A stretch of DNA of 64,000 bases from WHSW01 sp963777775 (GCA_963777775.1 CAVZRL010000008.1:1-64000); one strand, 5' to 3'. Shown: positions 1 to 9,596, counted from the first letter of the stretch. Made by a program: numbers and translations. Notes: generated from the letters alone by a model not told the origin.

Positions 1-702
1 CGAACAGCGATCGGGCCTCGTCGATGAGCCGCTGCGCATCTGTGGCGGGGCGGATATGGATCATCGCGAGCCGCTCGACGCCGGCGTTGAGCGCGACCCG
101 GGCCGCTTCGGCGGCGGCGGAGTGGGTTGACTCCTCGCGCGGGGCGTCGCGCGTCCACCAGGCCTCATGCGCGAGGACCCGCGACCCGGCAGCGAACTTC
201 ACGTTGTCCTCGTCATAGGCGGTGTCGGTGCAGTAGGTGAGCTCGTCCCCGATCCGCAGGCCAGCGTGGGATCGGTGTGGCGTCGCTGGACACGGGTCCG
301 GACCTCGAACGGGCCAAGGGCAAGGCCGTCCGCGCCGATCTCGCCAACCCGGGACGTGATCGCAGCCAGATCGACGAACAGCGGCGGCGCGATTAGGCGG
401 GCGAGGATCTCAGCTGTCGGCGTCGAGTAGAGCCAGCCGCCCGGGCCGTGGACGCGCGGCGGCTCGGACGAGCGACAACGCCGGCAGGTAGGCGAGCCCG
501 ACGATGTGGTCGAGGTGGAAATGGGTGAGCACGATGTCGATCGTGCTCACTCCTTCGAGCAGGTCCGGCGTCGTGACCAGATGGCTGATCCCAGTGCCCG
601 CGTCGATCACAAGCGCGTGGTCGCCCTCACGCAGGAGGGCGCTGCAGGTGGCGCGGCTTGGGGTCGGGATCCAGCCGCCGCTGCCGAGAGAAGCGCAATC
701 AT
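1..702 (-). CDS. MBL-fold (RNase Z-like) metallohydrolase, frameshifted, 3' end off window
   Basis: This is a metallo-beta-lactamase-fold hydrolase. The fragments read GGWIPTPSRATCSALL at the N terminus, then LTHFHLDHIVGL, the HxHxDH zinc motif, near 490-530. A second-frame segment GPGGWLYSTPTAEILARL and a C-terminal MIHIRPATDAQRLIDEA stretch continue toward base 1. Two frame changes are needed, near 685 and 465, to join these blocks. I chose ATG 702 because its ATGA overlaps the stop of the upstream nucleotidyltransferase, the usual junction in this operon. The family includes RNase Z-like and phosphodiesterase-like enzymes, and the substrate cannot be told. The C terminus lies beyond the window. 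Confidence 0.7.
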
Positions 703-1378
703 CTGGGTGCCGGCTTCGGCACATCGAGCGCCTGTTGAAGCCCTTGCCGGGTACCGACATCGACGTACGCTTCCGAGAGGATCACGCCCGCGATCGAACC
801 TTTGACGCAGAGCGAACGGAGGTAATCGCCAGGGTCGTTGAAACCAGCCAGTCCACGCATGGCCCGGACGCGGGCAGCGAAGCAGCCCCAGATCAGGTGG
901 GGAGGAGGGCGGTCGGAGCCAACCTCGACGTTGGTCACGATCCCCGAGGCGCTGAGCTCCACGACGTCGGGCCGCTCGACTTGACTCGTGCGAAAGAGCC
1001 CGAGCGCGACCTCCGAGCCGGCTTGGACCAGTTCGACGAGGGGCGAAAAGCCGTCGATCGGTTCCCAGATCGAGTCCGGGTATCCGAACAGCACCAGGTC
1101 GCTGTCGGCGAGCGATCGGATTCCCGTCAGCAACGAGGCGGCGGGGTATCCGGCCTGGCCGCGATCACGGTTGCCTTGTGGCGTCTCGCGTTCTTGATCA
1201 CATCGTGCTTCTCGGCCCGCGTGACGACACGAAACTCTGAGCAGCCGCCGCGGTTCATCCGCTCGACCAGATAATCCATCACCGGGCGCCCGCGGACCGG
1301 GTAGGTCTCCTTGGACGAAGCGAGGGGTTGCAGCCGTGTCGCGTAGCCGGCCGCAGGGATGACGCCGACGATCGCCAC
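699..1378 (-). CDS. Sugar-phosphate nucleotidyltransferase (RfbA-like), one frameshift
   Basis: Rossmann-like nucleotidyltransferase that would activate a sugar phosphate to an NDP-sugar. The N terminus VIPAAGYATRLQPLASSKE is a variant of the GxGxRLxPLT...PK signature, followed by YPVRGRPVMDYLVERM. The second half, including LVLFGYPDSIWEPIDGF, is in another frame; the shift lies near 1150. The joined protein is about 225 residues, short for RfbA (about 290). GTG 1378 starts 4 bases after the stop of the upstream epimerase. It sits with four epimerase/dehydratase genes, so it probably feeds the same deoxysugar pathway. CTP or dTTP specificity is not readable. Confidence 0.72.
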
Positions 1379-1382
1379 CGGC

Positions 1383-2290
1383 TCAGACGAGTCCGGCCTC
1401 TTCGTACCAACTGATCGTCCGGCGCAAGCCTTCGTCGAGGGCGGTCCGCGCTTGCCAGCCCAGGGCCGAGCGGGCGGGCTCGGTATTTGCGACACGCACG
1501 GGTGCGGGTGGGCGATCCCGGATTGCGCCGAACGAGGGCTCGATCTCGGCATCGATCAGATTCACGATCGTCTCGACCAGGCTCCGATTCGAGATCGTGC
1601 TCCCCGTTCCAAGGTCAAACGAGCCGCCCTCGACGCCATGAGCCTGAGCCGCCGCAATCAGCCCGTCCACGACATCGTCAACGAAGATCCAATCGGCTTC
1701 CCACTCGCCGCTCGACAGCTCGGGCGCCTCGCCTCTGAGCAGGGACAGGATCACGTGCGGCACGAGCTTACGCGCGTCCTGCTTCGGTCCATACGTCATG
1801 AAGGTCCTCGCGATGACGATCGGCGTCCCGTACAGGCGGTGGAACATCCGCGCGTAGGCGCCGGCGGCCCACTTCGCCGCCGCGTAGGGGGAGCTCGGAG
1901 CCGGGGCCTCGGCGTCGGAACGGGGCTCGTTCAGGGAACCCGCCAGCACCACTCGCGGGCACCCGGCGTCATCGGCGGCGACCAGCGTATTGACGGTGCT
2001 GACCAGCAGGCTGGTCATCGTCGGCAGGACAAGGTCCCGGTCGGGTTCCGCGGTAACCAGGCCGGAGAGGTGAAAGATCAGGTCTGGCTGGACCGAGCCG
2101 AGCACCGCCCGTGCGCTCTCGAGCTCGGCGAAGTCGCCTTGCCACCAACGGACCTCGTCGTCCGCCGCACTGGGCGGCGTGTCTGGCGCGAGACCCCATG
2201 CACTTCGGCGCCCAGATCGACGAGACGAAGGCGAAGGTGGGAGCCGAGAAACCCGCGCGCCCCCGTGATCAGGACCCTGCGTCCCGACAA
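1383..2290 (-). CDS. NAD-dependent epimerase/dehydratase (extended SDR), frameshifted
   Basis: Extended short-chain dehydrogenase acting on a nucleotide sugar. The N terminus has the NAD-binding GARGFLGSH motif. The second block has the catalytic YxxxK in SSPYAAAKWAAG, and GSTISNRSLVETI near the C terminus as in GDP-mannose/dTDP-glucose dehydratases. A frame change near 2185 separates the two blocks. The uninterrupted frame starts at TTG 2290. However, an ATG at 2340 overlaps the stop of the upstream dehydratase as ATGA, and one more frame change near 2290 would join it, so the natural start may be 2340. The exact 4,6-dehydratase or epimerase activity is undecided. Confidence 0.78.
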
Positions 2291-2336
2291 CGGGCGAGGC
2301 GCAGTGGGAGGCGATCGTCGGTGGGGTCGGGAGGCC

Positions 2337-3329
2337 TCATGGTGAGGCGAAGCTCGCCTCGTACCAATCGTAGGCGGCGCCGAGGCCCGGCTCCAGGGCC
2401 CAATTCGGCGTCCATCCCAGCTCGGTGCGGATCGGGCTCGAGTCGAGGTACTGACGGTCGATCTCGCCGCGGGCCACTGGCCTGCCCTGGATCTCGGGCT
2501 CGACCTCGTTCCCGGACGCGGCGATCATCGTCCGCACCAGCGCGAGCACCGAGACGGGTCGGTCGGAGCCCGCGTTCCACGCCCGGCCCCGAAACGCGGG
2601 GTCGGCCAGGGACGCCGCGACGGCGAGATAGGCATCGACCGCGTCTTCGACGTAGAGGTAGTCGCGCTCGGGGGTGCCGTCGGAGGCGATCACCGGCCGC
2701 GCGCCACGCGCCAACGCGCGCGCCGTGTCGGGAACGATCCGCGACCAGTTCAGGTCCCCGCCGCCGTAGATGTTGGCCATCCGCGTCGTCGCTATCGGCA
2801 TCTCGTAGGTCTCGGCGTAGGAGCGCGCGATCATGTCGGCGCAGGCTTTTGAGACGTCGTAGGGATGCCTGGGGCGAAGCGGGGTCCGCTCTGAGTAGGC
2901 GCCGGCGATTTGCCCGCCATAGGCGTGATAGGACGAGGCGACCACGACCCGGGGGCTGGACGCGGGCCCGTCGAGCAAACGGCAGGCTTCGAGCAGGTTG
3001 TACGTGCCGCGCACGTTGACCTCGTAGGCCGCGAGCGGCTCGCGGTTCGCATCGGCGACGATCGTCCGCGCCGCGAGGTGGAAGATGAGGCGGACGTCGC
3101 GCTCGTTCAGCACCCGCAGGAGCGACGGAAGCTCGAGCAGGTCGAGGTCGACGAGCTCGCAGCGCCGGTCAAGCCGCAGTCGTCGGAAGCGCGAATCGGC
3201 GGGCGCCTCGCGATGCGGGGCAACGACCCGTGCGCCCTGGTCGAGCAGTCGCTCAGCCAACCAGGAGCCGACAAAGCCCTGCGCCCCTGTGACCAGGACG
3301 CTGCCCGCGGGGAATGTCGCGGCCCTCAA
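2337..3329 (-). CDS. CDP-glucose 4,6-dehydratase-like SDR (intact copy)
   Basis: A 330-residue extended SDR and the only uninterrupted gene in the first 7 kb. The N terminus VLVTGAQGFVGSWLAERLL binds NAD. HPYDVSKACAD contains the YxxxK pair. NIYGGGDLNWSRIVPDTARA followed by GTPERDYLYVEDAVDAYL is characteristic of CDP-glucose 4,6-dehydratases (RfbG type). The start is TTG 3329, overlapping the upstream stop as TTGA, with a strong AAGGAGG about 6 bases before it. It is the closest relative of the next gene upstream, so the two look like a tandem duplication. It probably makes a 4-keto-6-deoxy sugar nucleotide in the cytoplasm. Confidence 0.85.
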   Translation of the reverse strand: MRAATFPAGSVLVTGAQGFVGSWLAERLLDQGARVVAPHREAPADSRFRRLRLDRRCELVDLDLLELPSLLRVLNERDVRLIFHLAARTIVADANREPLAAYEVNVRGTYNLLEACRLLDGPASSPRVVVASSYHAYGGQIAGAYSERTPLRPRHPYDVSKACADMIARSYAETYEMPIATTRMANIYGGGDLNWSRIVPDTARALARGARPVIASDGTPERDYLYVEDAVDAYLAVAASLADPAFRGRAWNAGSDRPVSVLALVRTMIAASGNEVEPEIQGRPVARGEIDRQYLDSSPIRTELGWTPNWALEPGLGAAYDWYEASFASP

Positions 3330-4346
3330 TTCGACCCTCCTTCATGGGCGGTCCCGCCGTTACTCAGATAGCGCTCGTACCAACGGTAGGCCGCCTCCAG
3401 GCCGTGCTCCAGATCCCAGTCCGGCGCCCAGCCGAGCTCGTCGCGAATCGGGCTCGAGTCCACGTACTGGCGGTCGATCTCTCCGTCGGGGGTGCCCTGG
3501 CCGCGGATCTCGGGCTCGACTGGCTTGCCGGACACGGCGATCAGCTCCTGTACCACCCTCAGCGCCGGGACCGGTCGCGTCAGGCCGACGTTCCAGGCCC
3601 GACCGTGAAGGCTTGGATCGTCGAGCGAGCGGGCGATCGCCAGGTAGGCGGCGACCGCGTCCGCGACGTAGAGGTAGTCGCGCTCGGGCGTGCCGTCGGA
3701 GCGGATCACCGGACGACGGCCCGCGACCAGGGCCCGCGCCGTGTCGGGAACGATCCGTGACCAGTTCAGGTCGCCGCCCCCGTACGTGTTCGCCATTCGC
3801 GAGACCGCGACCGGCAGCCCGTAGGTTGAGGCGTAGGAGCGCGCGATCAGGTCCGCGCAGGCCTTCGAGACGTCGTAGGGGTAGCGGGCGTCGAGCGGGC
3901 TCTTCTCCCGGTACGGAAGCTCCGGCTGCGAGCCGTAGGCGTGATCGGAGGAGGCGACGACGATCCGTTCGATCGGGGCGCCCGCGTCGCGGGCGGCGCG
4001 ACAGGCCTCGAGCACGGTGTAGGTGCCGCGGATATTGCTCTCCCAGGTCGAGTGAGGGGAGCGGTTCGCGAACCCGACGATCGGCTGCGCGGCGAGGTGA
4101 AAGACCGCCCTCGAGCCGGTGCTCGGTGAGGGCGCGCACGAGCGCCTCCCGGTCGATCACGTCGGCGCGGATCAGCCGGCAGCGAGGCGCGATCCCCTCG
4201 CGCCGAAAGCGCGACGCGGGCTCGAGGTCGCGGACCGGCGCGACCACCTGCGCGCCCTCGTCGAGCAACCGCTCGGTGAGCCAGCAGCCGATGAATCCCT
4301 GGGCGCCGGTGACCAGCGCGGTTGTCTCTCCAAGGCCGTCCGTCAT
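3326..4346 (-). CDS. CDP-glucose 4,6-dehydratase-like SDR (paralogue, one frameshift)
   Basis: Second copy of the CDP-glucose-dehydratase-like SDR. The N terminus ALVTGAQGFIGCWLTERLLDEG is in one frame; the remainder (NIRGTYTVLEACRAARD, ARYPYDVSKACAD, TYGGGDLNWSRIVPD, GTPERDYLYVADAVAAYL) is in another. One extra base near 4107 (before the codons for VFHLAAQPIVGF) restores a family-length protein of about 339 residues. ATG 4346 overlaps the upstream stop as ATGA, and its own stop overlaps the downstream TTG start. The tight coupling suggests one transcript with the copy below. Two such enzymes in tandem may differ in substrate, or one may be redundant. Confidence 0.8.
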
Positions 4347-5390
4347 CCGCCGGCGGCGGAGACTACGCCGCCCAGCGCAGGTTCGGGTCCAGTCGGCCCT
4401 TGCTCGATCAGTCGCTTGATCTCTGCGATCCGGTGAAAGCGCGGGCTGTGGAACTCGTCCGCGGTGATCTCGTGGCGGCGCAGGGCATCGAGCATCTGCT
4501 CGGCACCGGCGCTGACCGTCCAGCGCGGGATCGAAGCCGGGCAGCAGCTCGCCCACCTTGTCGAAGCTGACCCGGTAGCTGCGGCGGTCGGGGCCGGCGT
4601 CGGGAGCGATCGAGATCGTGCTCTCGGGAACCAGGCCGTGGACGATCTCGGCGACCTCGCGGACGCGGTAGTTCTCGTCGTTGCGCCCGACGTTGAAGGC
4701 CTGGTTGTGGACCCGCTCCCGGTCGGCCTCCAGCGCCGCGAGGAAGGCACGCGAGATGTCCTCGATGTGAACCAGCGGGCGCCACGGGCTGCCGTCGCTG
4801 AGCAGCCGCACCTGGCCCTCGGTCTGCGCGTGGCCGACCAGGTTGTTGACGACCAGGTCGCCGCGGTGGCGAAACGACTGCCCGTAGGCGGTCGCGTTGC
4901 GAAGGAAGGTTGGGCTGAACTCATCGTCGGCGAGCGCCGCGATGTCCTGCTCGGCCAGGACCTTCGAGCGCCCGTACGGAGTCACCGGGTTAAGCGGCGC
5001 CTCCTCGTCGACGAGGTCGGCGCCGGCCGCCCCGTAGAGGCTGCACGAGGACGAGTACAGGAACCGTGAGACCCCTGCGGATTTGGCGACCTGCGCCAGG
5101 CGAACCGAGGCCTCGTGGTTGATCTCATAGGTGACGTCGGGGTTCAGGTCGCCGACCGGATCGTTCGAGACTGCAGCCAGATGGATCACCGCCTCGAAGC
5201 CCGCGAGCTGCGCTGCCTCCACATCGCGCACGTCCATCCTCCGCTCGGGGACCTCGAAGCGGCGCTCACCGAGCTCGCAGTCGCCGAACAGAGACGAGTC
5301 GAGGCCGATCACCTCGTGGCCGGCGCCCTGAAGCAGCGGCACCAGCGCGTCGCCGATGTAGCCGTCGTGGCCGGTGACCAAGACCCTCAT
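4343..5390 (-). CDS. NAD-dependent nucleotide-sugar epimerase (WcaG/GalE-like), one frameshift
   Basis: First gene of the minus-strand sugar operon. MRVLVTGHDGYIGDALVPLL is the Rossmann motif; SSSCSLYGAAG and VTPYGRSKVLAEQD hold the Ser and YxxxK catalytic residues; LVHIEDISRAFLAALEA and AFNVGRNDENYRVREVAEIV are substrate-domain motifs of UDP-glucose-4-epimerase-like SDRs. A frame change near 4525 moves the reading into ...RWTVSAGAEQMLDALRRHEI and the stop at 4343. Without it the frame would run into the next gene as an artificial 676-residue fusion. ATG 5390 has GGGAG upstream. Its role would be epimerisation or dehydration of the sugar nucleotide made by its neighbours. Confidence 0.8.
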
Positions 5391-5477
5391 TGGCTGCTCC
5401 CGTTAATCACCGGGAAGCTAACGTCAGCGAGCGGCCGAAGCTCACCGCGAGCAAGATAGGTGCGGACTCAAGCGTTC

Positions 5478-5483
5478 TACTGT
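5478..5483 (+). promoter_or_regulatory. Putative -10 box (TACTGT) for the epimerase at 5493
   Basis: TACTGT ends 9 bases before ATG 5493, in the roughly 100-base divergent region between two oppositely transcribed sugar genes. The distance predicts a transcript starting at or very near the ATG. The -35 box is not clear. Confidence 0.35.
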
Positions 5484-5492
5484 GCCGAAGCG

Positions 5493-6455
5493 ATGAAGGC
5501 ACTGATCACAGGCTGCGCCGGCTTCATCGGCTCCCACCTGACCGAGTCGCTGCTCGCCGACGGCGCCGAGGTGATCGGGGTCGACTGCTTCAACGACAAC
5601 TACGGCCGCGGCGAGAAGCTGCGCAACCTGCGCTGCTTCGCCGACTGGGATGCGTTCGAGTTCGCGCCGATCGACCTCGCGCGGGGCGACCTCGACGACC
5701 TGGTCGCCGAGTGCGATGTCGTCTATCCACCTCGCCGCCGAGCCGGGCGTGCGGCCGAGCTGGGGCCAGCGCTTCGAGTCCTACGTGCGCAACAACGTGC
5801 TCGCCACCCAGCACCTGCTCGAGGCGGCGGGCCGGCAACCGGTCGAGCGCTTCGTCTACGCGTCCTCGTCGTCGATCTACGGCCAGGCCGAGCGAGTTCC
5901 CGACCCCCGAGGACGCCGTCCCGCGGCCGCTCTCGCCCTACGGCCTGACCAAGCTCTCCGGCGAGCACCTGTGCCGAGCTCTATCACGCGAACTTCGGCC
6001 GTCCCGACCGTCTCCCTGCGCTACTTCTCCGTCTACGGCCCGCGCCAGCGCCCGGACATGGCGTTCAACATCTTCTGCCGGGCGGCGATCGAGGGCGAGC
6101 CGATCCAGGTCTTCGGCGACGGGCGCGCAGACGCGCGACTTCACCTACGTCGGCGACGTCGTCACCGCGACCCGAGCCGCCGCGGCGTGCCGGGGGCGGC
6201 GGGATCGATCTACAACATCGGCGGCGGTTCGCAGGTCAGCCTCGCGAGGGCGATCGAGCTGCTCGAGGAGATCGCCGGGACAGAGCTCGAGGTCGCGCAC
6301 GGCCCACCGGAGCGCGGCGACGTGCGCGAACACCGGGGCCGACACCGCGAAGGCGCGGGCCGAGCTCGGGCTTCGAGGCGCAGACCCGGCTCAGGGAGGG
6401 CCTGGGCGCCGAGCTCGAGTGGATGGCCTCGAGCCTCGGCCCCGTCGCCGCTTGA
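5493..6455 (+). pseudogene. UDP-glucuronate 4-epimerase-like SDR, multiply frameshifted
   Basis: The blocks are in order and well conserved: MKALITGCAGFIGSHLTESLL (NAD motif), HLAAEPGVRPSWG, YASSSSIYGQAE, PLSPYGLTKLSGEHL (YxxxK), LRYFSVYGPRQRPDMAF, RDFTYVGDVV, IYNIGGGSQVSLARAIELLEEI. This order and GVRPSWG resemble UDP-glucuronate/UDP-glucose 4-epimerases of cell-envelope pathways. The blocks lie in alternating frames, with about seven single-base changes near 5727, 5892, 5972, 6128, 6195, 6329 and 6370. Most fit one extra base. Conserved protein motifs on both sides of every break argue for very recent decay or sequence error rather than an old pseudogene. The joined product is about 315 residues. 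Confidence 0.75.
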
Positions 6456-6532
6456 ACGGCTTCGGTATGTAGAGGCAGACAAGCAGCGCCCGCGACGCAG
6501 CCGACTAACCGCCAAGGAGGATCACCGGCACG

Positions 6533-7374
6533 ATGTCACGCGTGGAAGACGAGGGGGCTGCGCTGCCGCAGTTCGACCCGGCGGCGTACTGGGAAAAGCG
6601 CCACACCACAAGGCGCGGCGTTCAGGCCGTCGGCGGCATGGGCCTCGGCCGCCACTTCAACGAGTGGACATACCGACTACGCCGGCGTGTCTTAGCGCGC
6701 CTGACGGCCGAGATTCGGGGTGGACTGGCGCGACCTCGACGTGCTCGATATCGGCTCAGGGATCGGCTTCTACATCGGTGAGTGGGAGCGACTGGGCGTG
6801 CGTTCGGTGACAGGAGTCGACATCGCCGAAACCGCGGTCGAGAACCTGCGCGGCGCGTTCCCGAAGGTTAGGTTCCATCGGATCGACGTGGGCGACCCTC
6901 AGGCAAGCGCCACGCTCGGGACGCTTCGACGTCGTCTCCTGCTTCGACGTCCTCTATCACGTTGTCGACGATGAGCGCTACCAGACGGCCATCGCCAACG
7001 TCGGGCGCCTCGGTGCGGCCCGGCGGGTGGTTCCTCTTCAGTGACGGCATGCGTCCGGAATCCGGGCGCGACGCGATCGAGGTTGCCGCACGTGCGCTTC
7101 CGAACGCTCTCCGTCATCGAGCGCGCGCTCGACGCGAATGGCTTCGACATCGTGCGGCGACGGCCATTCTCCGTTCTGATGCAACCAGCGGCTGGACAGC
7201 GGGAGCTGGCTGCACCACGTCGCCTGGACAGCTGTCTCATCCAGGGCGGTGCGAACCAGCGACGCTGTCGGGTACGTGGTCGGGGCGTCGCTCTACCCGA
7301 TAGACCTCTTGCTGACGGCCGCGCTCGAGGAGGGGCCGAGCACGGAGGCCGCGGTCTGCCGCAAGCGTGTATGA
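6533..7374 (+). pseudogene. Class I SAM-dependent methyltransferase, multiply frameshifted
   Basis: SAM methyltransferase with LDVLDIGSGIGFYIGEWERLG (SAM-binding motif I), then VTGVDIAETAVENLR (motif II acidic residue), FDVVSCFDVLYHVVDDERY, RPGGWFLFSDGMRP and RTLSVIERALDANGFDIV. These lie in alternating frames with breaks near 6718, 6918, 7013, 7090 and 7190. ATG 6533 has AAGGAGG 12 bases upstream. The last block (SWLHHVAWTA...) ends at TGA 7372-7374. The layout fits methyltransferases that modify sugars or lipids in envelope loci. It is convergent with the BTAD regulator, whose stated C terminus overlaps it only because that gene is probably also shifted. Confidence 0.7.
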
Positions 7375-8679
7375 GGGCCGCGCCCGCCGGACGTTGCCGT
7401 CTTCGAGATCAGGGTCGGCCGCGTCCGCGGCGCGGGCGTACCGAGAGCGTCTCGCTCGCCGCCTCCCGACCCGGCGCAGGTCCTCGAGCTTGAAGTCGGG
7501 CTCCTCGCCGAACTCGCGCGCCAGCCGCTTGCGAAACAGGTCGTAGCGGCGCATCGCCTCGGTCCGCCGGCCGCGTTCGAGGCAGAGCTCGATGTAGCGG
7601 CGCTGGACGTCGCTGTCGTAGGGCTCCATCTCGGCCAGGCGCCTGGCCTGGCGGCCCGCAAGGTCGAGGTCGCCGTCGGCGAGCCGCAGCTCGACCAGGG
7701 CGCTCAGCGCCCGGCCGGCGAGCTCGCGCAGCCGGTCGCGTTCGGCGAGTGCCCAGTCCGCGTAGGGCTCGTCGGCGAGGAAGTCGTCGCGGTAGAGATC
7801 GGTGGCGCGCTCGAGCCGGCGCACGGCGGCGTCGCGCTCGCCGGCGAGCAGGGCGGCGAGCCCGGCGCTGACGAGCTGCTCGAACTCGGTCGCGTCGATC
7901 CAGACCCGCTGGGGATCGAGCCGATAGCCGCCGCCGCGGGACTCGACGAACGCGGAGGCGGTCTTCGGCCTGCGGCTCGGCTCGAGTCGGTTGCGCAGCG
8001 CGTGGATGAAGTAGCGCACCGAGCTCAGCGCCCGGATGTCGCGGCTCGGCCACAGCGCCTGGGCGATCTCGTCGGCGTCGGCGGTGCGGCGGCGCGAGCA
8101 GACGAGGTACTTGAGCACCTGGCCCGGCCGCTGCTCGATCCACTCGGCGCCGATCGATCCCGCGGTCGAGCTCTCAACCCGGGTCTGGCCAAGCGCGAAC
8201 ACCCGCAGGCGGGGGCCCGTAAGCGCGGCGTCGCCGTCCCCCCGCCGGTCGGCGGGCGGCTCGGCCCGGAGGTGAAAGATCACCCCCGCCTCGTTGCGTA
8301 GCGGGGAGGCGGTGACCCAGGCCGGGCTCGGGCCAGCCGCGGACGGCAGGTCGACTCGGAGCTCCGCCAGCGGCGCGCCCCGCTCGAGCGCCTCCCGGGT
8401 CAGGCACCGCACGGGATCGCCATCCTCCTGATCGTCGACCGCGTCGCAGATCAGGTCACAGCAGGTGAGCGGGGTCCGCGGCGAGCCCGCGGGATCACCG
8501 AGAAGCAGTCCGCGACCGGCGCCGTTGATCTGGAGAACGGAGCCTTTCCCGTCGACTGTTACCAGCCCGTACGGGATCTGCTCGAACAGGTCATCGACCG
8601 GTTGCTCGCGGTGGGCCGCGCGCCGGTCGTCCCCAACCGCGCGCCGCCGGCGCTCAACCGCGTTCTCAAGCCGTTCCAA
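7237..8679 (-). CDS. PAS-BTAD transcriptional regulator (SARP-like)
   Basis: The N-terminal PAS-like sensor (about residues 28-130; DLFEQIPYGLVTVDGKGSVLQING) is followed by a winged-helix DNA-binding domain (about 150-255; LKYLVCSRRRTADADEIAQALWP) and a bacterial transcriptional activation domain of helical repeats (about 260-400; FLADEPYADWALAERDRL...RRYIELCLERGRRTEA). SARP/BTAD proteins activate secondary-metabolism or developmental genes. Homology stops near FKLEDLRR (about 7470). The tail beyond that overlaps the methyltransferase and is low complexity, so a frame change there and a natural stop near 7409 are likely. The start is TTG 8679 without a strong ribosome site. It is divergent from the sigma factor and may control it. 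Confidence 0.75.
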   Translation of the reverse strand: MERLENAVERRRRAVGDDRRAAHREQPVDDLFEQIPYGLVTVDGKGSVLQINGAGRGLLLGDPAGSPRTPLTCCDLICDAVDDQEDGDPVRCLTREALERGAPLAELRVDLPSAAGPSPAWVTASPLRNEAGVIFHLRAEPPADRRGDGDAALTGPRLRVFALGQTRVESSTAGSIGAEWIEQRPGQVLKYLVCSRRRTADADEIAQALWPSRDIRALSSVRYFIHALRNRLEPSRRPKTASAFVESRGGGYRLDPQRVWIDATEFEQLVSAGLAALLAGERDAAVRRLERATDLYRDDFLADEPYADWALAERDRLRELAGRALSALVELRLADGDLDLAGRQARRLAEMEPYDSDVQRRYIELCLERGRRTEAMRRYDLFRKRLAREFGEEPDFKLEDLRRVGRRRARRSRYARAADAADPDLEDGNVRRARPSYTLAADRGLRARPLLERGRQQEVYRVERRPDHVPDSVAGSHRPG

Positions 8680-8771
8680 GTTGCGTTCCCCCAGATCCCG
8701 CTGTGCAGTAATAGGCGATCGAGACTCCGGCCGTCAAGTCGGAGATTCGGCCACCCAACGCACAACCAACA

Positions 8772-8839
8772 AGACAACTTTTTGTCTCTAATCACAGACT
8801 AACGCCAAATCGGTCTCTGAGCAAGCAGCGAGTCTCTAA
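8772..8839. promoter_or_regulatory. Operator-like repeats GTCTCTRA and a 6-bp inverted repeat
   Basis: Inside the divergent spacer there is a perfect inverted repeat AGACAA-CTTT-TTGTCT (8772-8787), and three direct copies of GTCTCTAA/GTCTCTGA begin at 8784, 8813 and 8832. The position between a BTAD regulator and a sigma-factor gene suggests binding by one of their products. BTAD/SARP regulators commonly bind heptameric direct repeats. No -35/-10 pair was assigned. Confidence 0.45.
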
Positions 8840-8893
8840 CGTCGCGCTTCGAGTTCCAGGAGGGAGCTCGTTTTTTCATCGGAGGGGGTTCAA

Positions 8894-9565
8894 GTGAGCG
8901 ACGTGAGCAAGGATGGCGAGAGCGACATGATGTCGGTGTTCTCGATCAGGCGGTCTCTGAAGCAGGACGGTGACGCGGATCTTGTAAGGCGCGAGATCGC
9001 CCGCGCCAAGGAGGGCGACCTGGATGCGCTCCATCGCCTCTATGAGCGCTACGCGGACAACGTGTTCAGCTATGTGCGGTCGATCCTTCACGACGACCAC
9101 GAGGCCGAGGACGTGACCCAGCACGTGTTCACCAAGCTGCTGACCCGGATCTCCGGCTACGAGGAGCGCTCGGTGCCGTTTACCGCCTGGCTCCTGCGGA
9201 TCGCCCGCAACTGCGCGATCGACCACCTGCGCAGCCGGCGCGCGATCTGCTGCGAGGAGGTCCCGGTAGTCGATGGCCCGGCGTTCGACGCGGTCGCCGC
9301 CGACCGGCGCGACGCGGTCGAGGACGCGCTCAGCACGCTCACCGACGGGCAGCGCCAGGTCGTCGTCCTTCGCCACGTGATGGGGTACTCGGCGCGCGAG
9401 ATCGCCTCGCACATGGGCAAGAGCGAAGGGGCGATCCACACCCTTCACTGTCGCGCCCGGCGCGCGCTGCGCTCGGAGCTGGTCCGCCGCGACATCGCCC
9501 CGGTGACGCCGCGGCGCCCGGTCGCCTCGCGAGCGAAGCCGCAAACCGTGCCTGCTGGCGCGTAA
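8894..9565 (+). CDS. ECF-family RNA polymerase sigma factor
   Basis: A 223-residue sigma-70 family protein with only regions 2 and 4. Region 2 is at about residues 40-100 (LYERYADNVFSYVRSILHDD, EAEDVTQHVFTKLL). Region 4 HTH is at about 145-195 (LTDGQRQVVVLRHVMGYSAREIASHMGKSEGAIH). GTG 8894 is preceded by GGAGGGGG with good spacing. No anti-sigma gene follows; instead a LuxR-type HTH protein lies 31 bases downstream. A basic C-terminal tail of about 25 residues extends beyond region 4. It would redirect RNA polymerase to a small regulon; the signal is unknown. Confidence 0.9.
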   Translation: MSDVSKDGESDMMSVFSIRRSLKQDGDADLVRREIARAKEGDLDALHRLYERYADNVFSYVRSILHDDHEAEDVTQHVFTKLLTRISGYEERSVPFTAWLLRIARNCAIDHLRSRRAICCEEVPVVDGPAFDAVAADRRDAVEDALSTLTDGQRQVVVLRHVMGYSAREIASHMGKSEGAIHTLHCRARRALRSELVRRDIAPVTPRRPVASRAKPQTVPAGA

Positions 9566-9596
9566 GAAGCGCGGCCCTCCGTCCGTAACTCGGACG

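Noticed and set aside
3360..5390. A 676-residue epimerase-dehydratase fusion
   Set aside because: Each half has its own complete SDR start, and an ATGA junction exists at 4343-4346 once a frame change near 4525 is allowed; the fusion is an artefact.
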